From contig NZ_GL890776.1 in the NCBI RefSeq assembly GCF_000211415.1, positions 536,811 to 600,810 on the forward strand: a stretch of 64,000 nucleotides of DNA, written 5' to 3'. Below the pieces are notes generated by a model. It did no database searches and was not told the origin of the DNA. It saw only the letters and a program-made list of their open reading frames with translations. The translations under genes and the position numbers were made by a program. How positions within the stretch are numbered: position 1 is the first letter of the stretch; each line of letters opens with the position of its first letter. The DNA is from Enterobacter mori LMG 25706 (lineage in GTDB: Bacteria; Pseudomonadota; Gammaproteobacteria; Enterobacterales; Enterobacteriaceae). This document shows positions 25,325-35,802 of this stretch, piece after piece.

Positions 25325-26341
25325 CTATACCGCTGACTTATAGCGCCGCTGAAGGGTGGCATCCAGCTTCCGCTGCACAGGTTGCGGTGCCTCACCGTCG
25401 ATCAATTTCCCAATCAGATCAAAGCAGTGCCACGCCAGCTGGCGGTTGTCCTGGCGAATGGTATCAACCGGTATCGTCAGCGAATCATACAAATAATGGT
25501 CGTCAAAACTGGCTAACCTGATATCACTTTGCAACAGGTTATGTTGCCCCATATAGCGCAATACCCCTTCCAGCAGGCCACAGGCGGCGGTAAAGAGGGC
25601 TTTAGGCGGACGGCCTAAGCGCGCGCAAAGCTCAGCGAACATCTCGTAGCCGGAGCTCGGGTGATAGTTGCCGTGAATGATCCACTCCGGACGTAGTTCG
25701 ACGTTGGCCTCGCGTAAACCTTGCTTAAAGCCTTCCAGACGGTCCCGCGTCGGGGAAAGCCGTGGCTGCCCGCCGAGGAAATAAAACTCATCAGGATGCT
25801 GGCGGGCGATCTCAGCCACCAGTTCCGCCGTGGGGGTAATCGAATCGGTAATGACCAACGGCAGAGAGCTATCGTTCATATGGCGGTCAAAGAGGACAAC
25901 GGGCAGCTGCTCGCTCAGTTTCTGGTAGTCCGCATCATTCAGCATGCTGGAGGCCACAATCAGACCGTCTACCTGGCGCGCCACCATGTTATTGACCACC
26001 ACGGTCTCCTGCCCCGGATTCTCATCGCTACAGGAAATCAGCAGCTGAACACCCGCCTCGCGGCACAGTGTTTCCAGTTCGTGAGAAAAGACGGCAAAAC
26101 CGTAGTTGGTGATCTCCGGGACCACCAGACCAATGGTGTGGCTGCGGTTATCACGCAGCGAACGGGCGTGAATGCTCGGCTGATAGTGATGCTCTTTGGC
26201 AATTGCCAGAACGCGATCGCGGGTCTCTTCCGCCACCCGAAGCTCTTTGCTGCGTCCGTTCAGTACCAGGCTGGCGGTGGCTTTTGAAACCCCCGCCAGC
26301 TCCGCGATGTCTTTAATTGTGACGCGTTTTGTTTTTCTCAC
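25325..26341 (-). CDS. scrR: Sucrose operon repressor ScrR
   Basis: A 338-residue LacI family repressor almost identical in plan to Klebsiella Scr[55 protein letters not shown] and [18 protein letters not shown]. It responds to fructose or fructose-1-phosphate in the known systems and represses scrK and scrYAB. It lies 28 bases after scrB on the same strand, so it may be partly cotranscribed. Operators with the expected CTAAACC-GGTTTAG symmetry are found upstream of scrY and scrK. Confidence 0.94.
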   Translation of the reverse strand: MRKTKRVTIKDIAELAGVSKATASLVLNGRSKELRVAEETRDRVLAIAKEHHYQPSIHARSLRDNRSHTIGLVVPEITNYGFAVFSHELETLCREAGVQLLISCSDENPGQETVVVNNMVARQVDGLIVASSMLNDADYQKLSEQLPVVLFDRHMNDSSLPLVITDSITPTAELVAEIARQHPDEFYFLGGQPRLSPTRDRLEGFKQGLREANVELRPEWIIHGNYHPSSGYEMFAELCARLGRPPKALFTAACGLLEGVLRYMGQHNLLQSDIRLASFDDHYLYDSLTIPVDTIRQDNRQLAWHCFDLIGKLIDGEAPQPVQRKLDATLQRRYKSAV

Positions 26342-26369
26342 AACGACTTAGATCCGGCTGCCAAAACCC

Positions 26370-27776
26370 CTATTCTATCATGCAGCGGCGCAGCGACCAG
26401 TAGCGTAATGTGATGTCGGACGCACCTTCGAAGCACACCTGAGCCGGATGAGCAGGAAAATAGCGGCTGCTCATCACCCCTTCGCCATGATTGATGAAAA
26501 TCTCAACGCTGGAACGGTCGCACAGCACGCGTAAATGGTTAACGTCACCCAGCCAGTACCGGGTCAAGGTTTCGCCATTTTTCAGGCTGGCACGTTCAAG
26601 ACGCAGCCCCTTCTCATCCCAGCGAAGGCGCATCGCGCCGGCAAAATCCACATTCACACACGCCGTTTCCAGCTCAAACTCAAGACTCGTCCCATCCAGA
26701 ACGGGCGCACCGTGGGCAGCACCCTGCCACTGACATTCGGTCTCGCGCAGCGTTTCCAGTTCACGAACAGGCGTTTGCCACAGCCTGCCGTCGCGATACC
26801 GCAGTTCACGCGGGCAGGTCATCTGGTGGATCCAGCCATGGGCTCGCGTCGGCTGGAGCATCTCTTCCCCGTCCGGCACGCCCATCCAGCCAATGAGGAT
26901 ACGCCGTCCGTCTTCCGCCAGCGTGGTTTGCGGGGCGTAGAACTCGAACCCGGCGTCCAGTTCATGTAACTCGCCGTGATCAAACGTCGCGCGCTGATAG
27001 TCAAACGCCCCACTCATCCAGGTCGCCGGATAGGTATTGAGGTAGCGATGCGGCTCGCGCGCCAGCCCCTGCGGACAGCAGATCAACACGTGCGTCCCGT
27101 CGAGCCCGAACAGGTCCGGACACTCCCACATATACCCTGCGTCCGACAGGCCGTTGACGCCGTGACCGGCAATCTCGCCGCAAGGCTGCCAGCGCTGTAA
27201 ATCACTGGATGTGAACAGCAGCACTTTGCCGTGCTTTTGCACGTCTTGTGCGCCCAGCACCATGTACCACTCCCCGTCGTGTTGCCACACCTTCGGGTCG
27301 CGGACGTGTCCGGTATAACCGTCCGGCAGCGGCAGCACCGGGCCCCGTTTTTTAAAGCTTCCGTCCGGTTGTTCGACGGCCAGGCACTGCCAGGCGGTGC
27401 GGCTGCCGTCGTCAAACTTCACGTTGCCGGTGTAGCACAGCGTCAGTTCGCCGCCATTGTCCACGGCGCTGCCGGAGTAGCAGCCGTTGCGGTCATATTC
27501 TTCATCCGGCATCAGCGCCAGCGGCTCATGCTGCCAGTGCACCAGATCCGCTGAACTCCAGTGTCCCCAGCATTTGTAGCGATGATCGCAATCCAGGGGA
27601 TTCCACTGATAAAACAGGTGGTAGCGCCCGGCGAACCAGATAAAACCGTTGGGATCGTTCATCAGCCCCGTCACGGGCACGGCGTGCCACGCGGGGTAAT
27701 GGCTGTCGGCCAGCGCGCGCGGCTGGCCCTTCATGACGGCCTGCAATATCGCAGGCCAGCGGGAAGCGAAAGTCAT
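26370..27776 (-). CDS. scrB: Sucrose-6-phosphate hydrolase (invertase) ScrB
   Basis: A 468-residue GH32 beta-fructofuranosidase. The nucleophile motif is GLMNDPNGFIWFAGRYHLFY (about residues 37-56), the RDP motif is GHVRDPKVWQHDGEWYMVLG, and the acid/base motif is YMWECPDLFGLDGTHVLI. It cleaves cytoplasmic sucrose-6-phosphate from ScrA into glucose-6-phosphate and fructose; as a GH32 enzyme it might also split inulobiose from the GH91 pathway (inference). Its ATG shares one base with the scrA stop (TAATG). Confidence 0.95.
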   Translation of the reverse strand: MTFASRWPAILQAVMKGQPRALADSHYPAWHAVPVTGLMNDPNGFIWFAGRYHLFYQWNPLDCDHRYKCWGHWSSADLVHWQHEPLALMPDEEYDRNGCYSGSAVDNGGELTLCYTGNVKFDDGSRTAWQCLAVEQPDGSFKKRGPVLPLPDGYTGHVRDPKVWQHDGEWYMVLGAQDVQKHGKVLLFTSSDLQRWQPCGEIAGHGVNGLSDAGYMWECPDLFGLDGTHVLICCPQGLAREPHRYLNTYPATWMSGAFDYQRATFDHGELHELDAGFEFYAPQTTLAEDGRRILIGWMGVPDGEEMLQPTRAHGWIHQMTCPRELRYRDGRLWQTPVRELETLRETECQWQGAAHGAPVLDGTSLEFELETACVNVDFAGAMRLRWDEKGLRLERASLKNGETLTRYWLGDVNHLRVLCDRSSVEIFINHGEGVMSSRYFPAHPAQVCFEGASDITLRYWSLRRCMIE

Positions 27777-29146
27777 TATTCAGAGTCCGTTTTATATTTC
27801 AGCAGCAGCGAGACGGTAAACGCCACGCCGAACGCAATCACCATGCCGATAATATAGTTGAGCAGCGAGCTGGCCTGCACGATGGCCATTCCCGGAATAG
27901 CGGTCAGGCCAACGGCGGTCATATAGACATGGACCGACACCACCCAGGCGCCGCCCACCGCGCCGCCAATCAGCGCGGCGATAAACGGTTTTACAAAGCG
28001 AAGGTTGATACCAAAAATGGCCGCTTCGGTGATGCCCAGCATCGCAGAAAACGCCGAGGGTAAGGTAATGGCTTTGATTTTGGCATCTTTTGTCTTGAAC
28101 CACACCGCCAGACAGGCACCGCCCTGCGCCACGTTCGCCATGGCCCAGATTGGCAGCAGGAAGTTAACACCAATCGACGGGTTACCCAGCAGCCCTGCCT
28201 CGATGGCGTGGAAGCTGTGGTGAATACCAGTGATCACAATCACCGAATAAAGCCCACCAAACAGCAGCCCGGCTAGCCAGCCCGCGTGTTCAATGAGCGT
28301 ACTCAGGATAAAGGAGATGCCGTCGCCCAGCGCGCGCCCTGCCGGGCCGATAATCAACAGCGCAATAAAGCCGGAGATCACCACGGTCAGGAACGGCGTC
28401 AAAATCAGATCCAGCGCGTCCGGGATCGCGCGGCGCAGATTTTTCTCGACGATGCTCATAAACCAGACGGCCAGCAGAACCGGGAACACCGTGCCCTGAT
28501 AGCCAATCATGGCGATCTCAAGCCCGAAGAAGTTCATGGTGTGGAAGCCGGACGCCACGCCCCAGGCGTTGGTCAGCGCCGGGTGCGTCAGGATCCCGCC
28601 CAGCGTGGCCCCCAGATAGGGGTTGCCGCCAAATTCGCGTGCGGCGGTGAAGCCAATCAGGATAGGCAGGATGATAAACGCCGCCGAGCTGCACATGTCC
28701 AGCATGATGTAGAGCGCGTTGTCCGCGTTAACCCAGCCGTAGGTTTTCACCATCCCGAGCAGCCCCATCAGCAGACCCGAGGCCACAATCGCCGGAATAA
28801 TCGGCACAAAAATATTGGAGAGCAGACGCGCGATGCGCTGGAACGGGTTGAGCTTGCGCGCTGCAATATCCGCCGCTTCCGACTTGCTGGATTCACTGAT
28901 ACCCGCCGCCTGAATAAACGCCGCGTAAACCTTGTTGACCACGCCCGTGCCAAAAATTACCTGCATCTGCCCGGCGTTACGAAAACAGCCTTTTACACCC
29001 TCAACCTTGCCGATAGCCTGCTGATCGGCAAGCGCGTCATCGACCAGCACCAGACGAAGACGCGTTGCGCAGTGGGCGGCGCTGGCGATGTTTTCCTTGC
29101 CACCGAGCAGCGGAATAAGCTCGCGGGCGATTTGATTAAAATCCAT
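27776..29146 (-). CDS. scrA: Sucrose-specific PTS enzyme IIBC (ScrA)
   Basis: A 456-residue PTS permease. The EIIB domain comes first, with the phosphorylated Cys in GKENIASAAHCATRLRLVLV (about residue 27). The membrane EIIC domain follows, with about ten helices and the conserved GITEAAIFGINLRFVKPFIA. It lacks an EIIA domain and would use Crr (EIIA-Glc), as known for ScrA. It imports sucrose as sucrose-6-phosphate. It is cotranscribed between scrY (67 bases upstream) and scrB. Confidence 0.95.
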   Translation of the reverse strand: MDFNQIARELIPLLGGKENIASAAHCATRLRLVLVDDALADQQAIGKVEGVKGCFRNAGQMQVIFGTGVVNKVYAAFIQAAGISESSKSEAADIAARKLNPFQRIARLLSNIFVPIIPAIVASGLLMGLLGMVKTYGWVNADNALYIMLDMCSSAAFIILPILIGFTAAREFGGNPYLGATLGGILTHPALTNAWGVASGFHTMNFFGLEIAMIGYQGTVFPVLLAVWFMSIVEKNLRRAIPDALDLILTPFLTVVISGFIALLIIGPAGRALGDGISFILSTLIEHAGWLAGLLFGGLYSVIVITGIHHSFHAIEAGLLGNPSIGVNFLLPIWAMANVAQGGACLAVWFKTKDAKIKAITLPSAFSAMLGITEAAIFGINLRFVKPFIAALIGGAVGGAWVVSVHVYMTAVGLTAIPGMAIVQASSLLNYIIGMVIAFGVAFTVSLLLKYKTDSE

Positions 29147-29213
29147 AGATACCTCTGCCTGACTTCTTTTTTATGATGTGCGAAACGCTCCCGCCAGGCG
29201 GGAGCGTGATGGG

Positions 29214-30743
<1,530 letters not shown>

Positions 30744-30773
30744 CTAAAAGAATTTATTAAAAGTGCTAAATTG

Positions 30774-30787
30774 CTAAACCGGTTTAG
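30774..30787. promoter_or_regulatory. ScrR operator upstream of scrY (perfect)
   Basis: CTAAACCGGTTTAG is a perfect 14-base palindrome, 43 bases upstream of the scrY start. It has the LacI/GalR-type central CG and the sequence expected for ScrR. Confidence 0.85.
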
Positions 30788-30833
30788 GTTGCTGATACTA
30801 AACCTGTGAAATTTGGATCGGCAATGTTTTTTG

Positions 30834-30847
30834 CTAAACCGATTTAG
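30834..30847. promoter_or_regulatory. Second ScrR operator upstream of scrY
   Basis: CTAAACCGATTTAG differs from the perfect operator by one base. It lies 60 bases away (centre to centre), about 5.7 helical turns, and could allow looping. Confidence 0.75.
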
Positions 30848-30851
30848 TTTG

Positions 30852-30867
30852 TGTGATCGAGGCAACA
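30852..30867. promoter_or_regulatory. CRP-like site upstream of scrY
   Basis: TGTGATCGAGGCAACA matches the CRP consensus TGTGA-N6-TCACA at eight of ten half-site positions (TGTGA perfect; CAACA instead of TCACA). It lies just beyond the second ScrR operator, as expected for a catabolite-controlled sugar operon. Confidence 0.6.
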
Positions 30868-30901
30868 ATTCAGGCCGCCGACGGGCGGCCATGGGGGGGA
30901 A

Positions 30902-31792
30902 TTACAGTTCGTGATGGTAAGGCAGCGCGGTCATTGCCCCTTTCGCCGTCGTGGCTAACGCGCCGCAGCGCTGCGCGAGTCCGATGACCGGGACAAGTTC
31001 CTGACCGGCGGCCAGTCCGTAGAGAAGACCGGCCACGAAGGCATCACCTGCTCCGGTCGTATCAACACACTCCACGGAGGTTCCCGGATAGTGTTTCACG
31101 GCGCCATCATGCCAGGCGATAACGCCCTCTTTGCCCAGCGTGACCAGCACCAGACGGGCCGGACAGCGGCGCATGAGTGACTCCAGCCCGGTTTTTACCT
31201 GAGCGTCGTGGGTTAAAAACGTCAGCTCCTCAACGGAGAGTTTGACCACGTCTGCGTGCTGCAAAGCCAGTTCGAGGCAGCGGCGAAGTTCGTTCTCATC
31301 AGCCCAGAGATCCGGACGAATATTGGGGTCGAAACTGACGTAACCGCCCGCTTCTCTGATGGAGGCCATCGCCTGAAACGCCGCTGAGCGGCTCGGTTCT
31401 GCGCTTAAGGCGATGGAGCAGACGTGCAGCCACTCACCGGCGCTGAAGGACGGCAGATCGGCGGGTTCCAGAAACAAATCGGCGCTCGGGCGCACCATGA
31501 AGGTAAACGAGCGTTCGCCCTGGTCATCCAGATCGACAACCACCGTAGAGGTACGATGCGCCGGGTCAAGGCGCATCTGCTGCACCTCAACCTTCTCATC
31601 AGCTAATATCTGATACATAAAGCGGCCAAAAGGATCGTCGCCCACTCTGCCGATAAACGCGCTGTTTCCCCCCAGCCGCGCCACACCAACCGCCACGTTT
31701 GCCGGTGCGCCGCCGGGGCATTGCAATAACCTGCCTTCCCCATCTGGCAGGAGATCCACTACGGCATCACCAAGAACCCAGATCTTTTTCAT
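30902..31792 (-). CDS. scrK: Fructokinase ScrK
   Basis: A 296-residue PfkB/ribokinase family kinase. It has the first signature LQCPGGAPANVAVGVARLGG (about 25-44) and the second, catalytic-base signature VECVDTTGAGDAFVAGLLYG (about residues 243-262). It phosphorylates the fructose released by ScrB to fructose-6-phosphate. I chose the ATG at 31792, with GAGGG before it; an in-frame ATG seven codons upstream overlaps the operator region. It is transcribed separately from, and ahead of, scrY, with its own ScrR operator at 31816. Confidence 0.94.
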   Translation of the reverse strand: MKKIWVLGDAVVDLLPDGEGRLLQCPGGAPANVAVGVARLGGNSAFIGRVGDDPFGRFMYQILADEKVEVQQMRLDPAHRTSTVVVDLDDQGERSFTFMVRPSADLFLEPADLPSFSAGEWLHVCSIALSAEPSRSAAFQAMASIREAGGYVSFDPNIRPDLWADENELRRCLELALQHADVVKLSVEELTFLTHDAQVKTGLESLMRRCPARLVLVTLGKEGVIAWHDGAVKHYPGTSVECVDTTGAGDAFVAGLLYGLAAGQELVPVIGLAQRCGALATTAKGAMTALPYHHEL

Positions 31793-31815
31793 GTCACCCT
31801 CTTTGCTAAACAATG

Positions 31816-31829
31816 TTAAACCGTTTTAG
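31816..31829. promoter_or_regulatory. ScrR operator upstream of scrK
   Basis: TTAAACCGTTTTAG differs from the perfect palindrome at 30774 at two positions and lies 24 bases upstream of the scrK start. Confidence 0.75.
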
Positions 31830-31892
31830 CTATTTAAGCACAGCCTGGCATGAGGGGGAAATAGTCGAGGAGGAAATGTATGGAATGCGTGA

Positions 31893-33155
31893 TCAACGCG
31901 TCATATGCGGCCAGTTAATATCAGACACGCCGTTCAGCTGTGGGCGAGCAAACAAAAAGCCCTGAAAACGGCGTATTCCGGCAGACTCCAGCCAGAACCA
32001 CTCTTCGAGCTTCTCGATGCCTTCGGCCACCAGGGTAATTTCAAGGTCGGTACAGCAGCTAATGATTGAGCGCACAATCGCCTGCTTCGGGCCGCTCAGG
32101 TGAATATTGCTGACAATCTCCCGGTCGATTTTAATTTTATCCGGCTGGAATCGGGTCAGCAGAGAAAGCCCGGCATAGCCAGAACCAAAATCGTCAATGG
32201 CCAGACCAATCCCTTCTGCACGCAGCTGTTTAATGGCGCTGTTAAACTTATTGAAACCAGAAATCATCTCGTTTTCGGTCACTTCGATGATCACCTGTTC
32301 AGGCTGTAAACCGTCCCTGCCGATCTGTTCGACCAGAAACTCAACTGCGCCAGGCACATTCACCAGCGACATTGGCAGCAGGTTAACTGCAAGTTTGTGA
32401 CTCCCGATCCCCAGTTTTTCGGCCAGCGCGAAGGCATACGCTTTGGTTTGCAGATCGACCTCGTAAATCTTTTCCGGGTCGAGAGTATTGAAGAAATGCT
32501 CCGGGCTTCCGCCGTCATTTCCGCGGATCAGCGCTTCAAAAGAGCTAATTTTGCCTTCCGAGGGCTCGACAATCGGCTGAAGGGCAAACTGGCAGGGTTG
32601 ATCCGCGAACAGCCCTAAGGCGTCACCAAAATCCGTGCTCTCGCGGGAAAGCGTCCATTTCTCCGGTTCGAAATGCGAGCCAGACGATGTCGATTTATCG
32701 CCGGTAATAAACGACTGGATAAATTTAAACACCCGATCGTCAGATGTCAGATAACTCTCGAGCTTACTGTAATGTAGAACCGATTCCAGAACCTCTTTCT
32801 GCGACTGAACCTGCAGATCGAACAGCAGCATGCCGACGTTGCCGAAACGTCGGCGCGGACCGTAATCCCGCATAAGCTCGACCACGCCAGCATGCCGTTC
32901 ATCTGCGCGGATCTTATGGAAGAGCTTCACCACGCTCTCTTCTTTCCCTTCGAGAAGTTGCAGGATTTCGCTTCCATTCGAGAGAAGAATACCGGTGATG
33001 TTCTCCCCCGTATTACGGATCCTGGCCTTTTCAACCAGCGCGCTGAGCTCTGCAGAGCTGCAGGATAAATTCAACTGGCTTCGATAAATGAGAGTAGTAA
33101 GCACAGAATCGGGGTCCGAATATGAGGTAAACGTCTGGACGTTACTGTTTAACAT
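31893..33155 (-). CDS. Blue-light-regulated c-di-GMP phosphodiesterase (BLUF-EAL, BlrP1-like)
   Basis: A 420-residue protein. The N-terminal BLUF domain starts LTTLIYRSQLN (flavin-contacting Tyr near residue 24), then RNTGENITGILLSNG with the conserved Asn, and ILQLLEG with the Gln that rearranges on illumination. The EAL domain follows from about residue 185, with PCQFALQPIVEP, SFEALIRG, KLAVNLLPMSL, EVTENEMI, AIDDFGSGYAGLSLL, KIKID, VAEGIE and FQGFLFARP. All metal and catalytic EAL residues seem present. It is strongly like Klebsiella BlrP1, an active light-stimulated PDE, and unlike E. coli BluF, whose EAL is degenerate. A short 19-residue N-terminal extension precedes the BLUF domain. AAGGGGG precedes the ATG. 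Confidence 0.92.
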   Translation of the reverse strand: MLNSNVQTFTSYSDPDSVLTTLIYRSQLNLSCSSAELSALVEKARIRNTGENITGILLSNGSEILQLLEGKEESVVKLFHKIRADERHAGVVELMRDYGPRRRFGNVGMLLFDLQVQSQKEVLESVLHYSKLESYLTSDDRVFKFIQSFITGDKSTSSGSHFEPEKWTLSRESTDFGDALGLFADQPCQFALQPIVEPSEGKISSFEALIRGNDGGSPEHFFNTLDPEKIYEVDLQTKAYAFALAEKLGIGSHKLAVNLLPMSLVNVPGAVEFLVEQIGRDGLQPEQVIIEVTENEMISGFNKFNSAIKQLRAEGIGLAIDDFGSGYAGLSLLTRFQPDKIKIDREIVSNIHLSGPKQAIVRSIISCCTDLEITLVAEGIEKLEEWFWLESAGIRRFQGFLFARPQLNGVSDINWPHMTR

Positions 33156-33192
33156 ACTTCCCCCTTGCGGCCTAATCTATTCATCAAACCAA

Positions 33193-34668
33193 TTAATTTC
33201 CGTCGATGCGCCGGTTAATCCGCTCCTGCATATAGTCATAAAACGGATTCGACGTGACTCGCATGAGCGCATCCTTCCCAACGCTAAGAACCGATGTCTC
33301 GCCCCACAGCGCAATGGTTCCCAGGCTGATGCCATAGCGGTTTTTGACCTCCGGATGACGGCCATACAGATCATCTTCAGGAGGGAACGGGATGGCCACA
33401 TGCGAGAGCGAATAGACCTCTTGCGGATACGAAGTGGAGAGCGGGACGACCGTTTCACGCGTACTCTCCGCAGGCGTAATCTTAGCAACCGTGTCATCAC
33501 TGTCTGCCCTGCGATTGGTCACCACCGTGACACTGTAACGCCTTTTTGCCGCAGGCAGGAGATCGGCAAGCGCTGTCCATGAAGAGGGTTTAAACAACGG
33601 ACGGAAGCTCGCCGCCTGGTTGATATCAAACACCACCAGTTCACTGCCGTTTGCCGGAAGCTGGTCAAACAGCTCCGTCACCACCGCCCGGGTACTGACC
33701 GTAGAGTCCATGATGGACTGAAACGCTATCACCGGCGCGAGCTGGTCGAGGCGGTGGCTCTGTGCATCATGACTAAGCTGCTGCTGCAACGCCTGCGTCA
33801 GTAACCACGACTGTCGCGCCGCGTTCACCGGAAACGAATTATATTTGTAAGGGTTATATTCTGGAGCAATGTTGAGCCACGCGGCTTTGGCGAATGCCGG
33901 TAACATCGCGGGGAGCCCGGCGAATCCGGCAAAACGGGCGAACGCCGTGACGCCAATCATGGGCGACAGCAGTACCAGCTGCTGAGGTTTACGCAACGTC
34001 GGGGCGTCGAGCGCATCAAGGGCATATTTCATAGCCAGTGCCCCGCCGTTGGAATACCCCACCAGATGCAGCGGCACCGCGTCACCCGCCAGACGCGTCG
34101 CTTCACGTACGGCAAGCCGCGTCGCCGCCATCCACATCTCCCAGTCGACATCCGTTAACGCACCAGGCGCAGTGCCATGACCGGGCAGGCGCGGAACAAC
34201 GGCGACAAAACCGTGCTGCTGATAGTTAACCGCAAGGTGTTTTACGCTGTAAGGCGAATCCGTCAGTCCGTGAAGCAGCACCACCGCTCCGCGTGGTTTG
34301 CCTTTTGGCATCAGCACAAATGAACGGTTGGCATCGGGTGAAAACTGTCCGGGCCATACCAGGCTTTGGCGGTTGTAGCGGTTAAGAGGGGTCTGCTCTT
34401 CTGCTTCCGTTTTCGCCGTCACCTCGTTTTCCAGCGCGCTGAAAATGGCGTTTTCGCGGGTCAGGTACTGGGTGAAATTTGCCTTGTCCATTTCCTGGAC
34501 GGACATTTCATCCGCGCGCCAGGTATGCCAGCGGTGCAGTTCCGGCCCCTGCTGCGAGAGATAAACCCGCACGGCAAGCAGTACAAACAGGATAATCCCC
34601 AACACCAGGATACTTTTCTTTGCGAACGCAATCAGCCGCACGCTGACACGCCAGGGCCAATTCGCCAT
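33193..34668 (-). CDS. Membrane-anchored alpha/beta hydrolase
   Basis: A 491-residue protein. A single N-terminal membrane helix (KKSILVLGIILFVLLAVRVY, about residues 17-36) is followed by a periplasmic alpha/beta-hydrolase domain: oxyanion motif AVVLLHGLTDSPYS, nucleophile elbow LVGYSNGGALAMKYA, an Asp candidate in SIMDSTVST and a His in SLSHVAIPF. I place the start at 34668, with AAAGGA before it; the frame is open 32 codons further upstream without support. It stands alone between the BLUF-EAL gene and the ddp operon. The substrate (ester or lipid) is unknown. It recalls serine aminopeptidase S33-type hydrolases. Confidence 0.78.
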   Translation of the reverse strand: MANWPWRVSVRLIAFAKKSILVLGIILFVLLAVRVYLSQQGPELHRWHTWRADEMSVQEMDKANFTQYLTRENAIFSALENEVTAKTEAEEQTPLNRYNRQSLVWPGQFSPDANRSFVLMPKGKPRGAVVLLHGLTDSPYSVKHLAVNYQQHGFVAVVPRLPGHGTAPGALTDVDWEMWMAATRLAVREATRLAGDAVPLHLVGYSNGGALAMKYALDALDAPTLRKPQQLVLLSPMIGVTAFARFAGFAGLPAMLPAFAKAAWLNIAPEYNPYKYNSFPVNAARQSWLLTQALQQQLSHDAQSHRLDQLAPVIAFQSIMDSTVSTRAVVTELFDQLPANGSELVVFDINQAASFRPLFKPSSWTALADLLPAAKRRYSVTVVTNRRADSDDTVAKITPAESTRETVVPLSTSYPQEVYSLSHVAIPFPPEDDLYGRHPEVKNRYGISLGTIALWGETSVLSVGKDALMRVTSNPFYDYMQERINRRIDGN

Positions 34669-34764
34669 GCCGATTTTCCTTTCCAGCTCAGTGTCCTTCA
34701 ATCTTAACAAAAATGTGAAGGCACTGACGTATTCACCAAAATCATTCTCCTCCGCTTCGACCAA

Positions 34765-34790
34765 TGCACCAAAAGTGAACTACGCTGCAC
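34765..34790. promoter_or_regulatory. Candidate NtrC half-sites
   Basis: TGCACCA (34765-34771) and TGCAC (34786-34790) match the left half of the NtrC consensus (TGCACCA...TGGTGCA). They lie about 75-115 bases upstream of a sigma-54 promoter, the usual enhancer position. Right halves are poor, so this is tentative. Confidence 0.4.
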
Positions 34791-34863
34791 AAATGTTGAT
34801 CATTGGTTAAACAAATATTGCATTAACTTTGCTGCATAGCGGGTTTACCCCCCTCCGTGAACA

Positions 34864-34880
34864 TGGCACGCGTCCTGCAT
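34864..34880 (+). promoter_or_regulatory. Sigma-54 promoter of the RpiR-ddp operon
   Basis: TGGCACGCGTCCTGCAT has GG and GC ten bases apart and matches the -24/-12 consensus TGGCACG-N4-TTGCA at all but one key position. It lies 56 bases before the RpiR start. I recall the E. coli ddp operon as sigma-54/NtrC dependent, which agrees. Confidence 0.72.
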
Positions 34881-34935
34881 TGTTAATCAGGTAACAAAAA
34901 TTCGGCAATTGACAGCCAGTTAACAGCGAGGCGGT

Positions 34936-35790
34936 ATGACGACACAACCTGAAGTGCTGAGCCGTATCGAAGCGACCTTCAGTCAGCTCACGCCAAGCGA
35001 AAAGCGGGTGGCAAGCTGGATGCTGGCGCACGCCGCACAGATCCCCTTTGAAACGGCAGAAAGCGTAGCGCTGATTACCGGGACCAGCGGGATCACCGTC
35101 GGGCGCTTCCTGCGCAAGCTGGGATACCGCAATCTTGACGATGCCAAAAAAAGCCTGCGCGACCCTTATCAGCCCTGGGGTATGAACGAGCGTCTTGACT
35201 CGTGGCAGCAGCAGCAACCGCTGTCGGACCGCGTTCAGCACTCGCTTTCCCTGGAAATCGACGCGATTACGCAGGTGTACCAGCTGGCGCAAAGCGAGGC
35301 CTTCAGGCAGGTGGTCCATCAGCTTGCCCGTGCAGACGCGGTATTTGTGCTGGGTATTCAGTCGACGCGCGGGATCGCTAATGCGTTCTTCAGCCATCTG
35401 GAATATCTGCGCCCGCGCGTGAGCTACTCAGAAGGGTTATCCGGCAGTTGGGTGGAGTCCCTGAACTCCGGATTTGCCAACCCCTACGTGGTGCTGACCG
35501 ATACCCGCGCTTACTCCGCTATCGCCCGTCAGTACTGTCGCGTCGCGAGTGAAAAAGGCATTCCGATGGCGCTCATTACCGATATCTGGTGTCCGTGGGC
35601 GCGGGATTACCCTATCGATTTACTGCAGGTGAAAACCGATACCGGACACTTCTGGGATTCGCTTGCCCCCGTCAGTTGCCTGTTCAACCTGCTGCTCTCG
35701 GGAGTGGTGGAAGCACTGGGTGAAGCGCTGCCGGAACGCCTCGCGGTAAACCGACAGCTACAACAAGAGTTTGGTCAATTCGAACGCTAA
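34936..35790 (+). CDS. MurR/RpiR family transcriptional regulator of the ddp operon
   Basis: A 284-residue regulator with an N-terminal RpiR helix-turn-helix (SQLTPSEKRVASWMLAHAAQ, then VALITGTSGITVGRFLRKLG) and a C-terminal SIS sugar-phosphate-type domain (AVFVLGIQSTRGIANAF; NPYVVLTDTRAYSAIARQYC). It is the first gene after the sigma-54 promoter and is followed 12 bases later by ddpX, so it belongs to the operon. It may sense a muropeptide-type or amino-sugar-phosphate ligand, which would fit cell-wall dipeptide recycling. In E. coli the ddp operon as I know it starts with ddpX. Confidence 0.85.
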   Translation: MTTQPEVLSRIEATFSQLTPSEKRVASWMLAHAAQIPFETAESVALITGTSGITVGRFLRKLGYRNLDDAKKSLRDPYQPWGMNERLDSWQQQQPLSDRVQHSLSLEIDAITQVYQLAQSEAFRQVVHQLARADAVFVLGIQSTRGIANAFFSHLEYLRPRVSYSEGLSGSWVESLNSGFANPYVVLTDTRAYSAIARQYCRVASEKGIPMALITDIWCPWARDYPIDLLQVKTDTGHFWDSLAPVSCLFNLLLSGVVEALGEALPERLAVNRQLQQEFGQFER

Positions 35791-35802
35791 AGGAGTGGAT
35801 CA

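Noticed and set aside
28286-29176. 296-codon ORF opposite scrA
   Set aside because: Antisense shadow with an Arg/Gln/His-rich composition that is typical of such artefacts.
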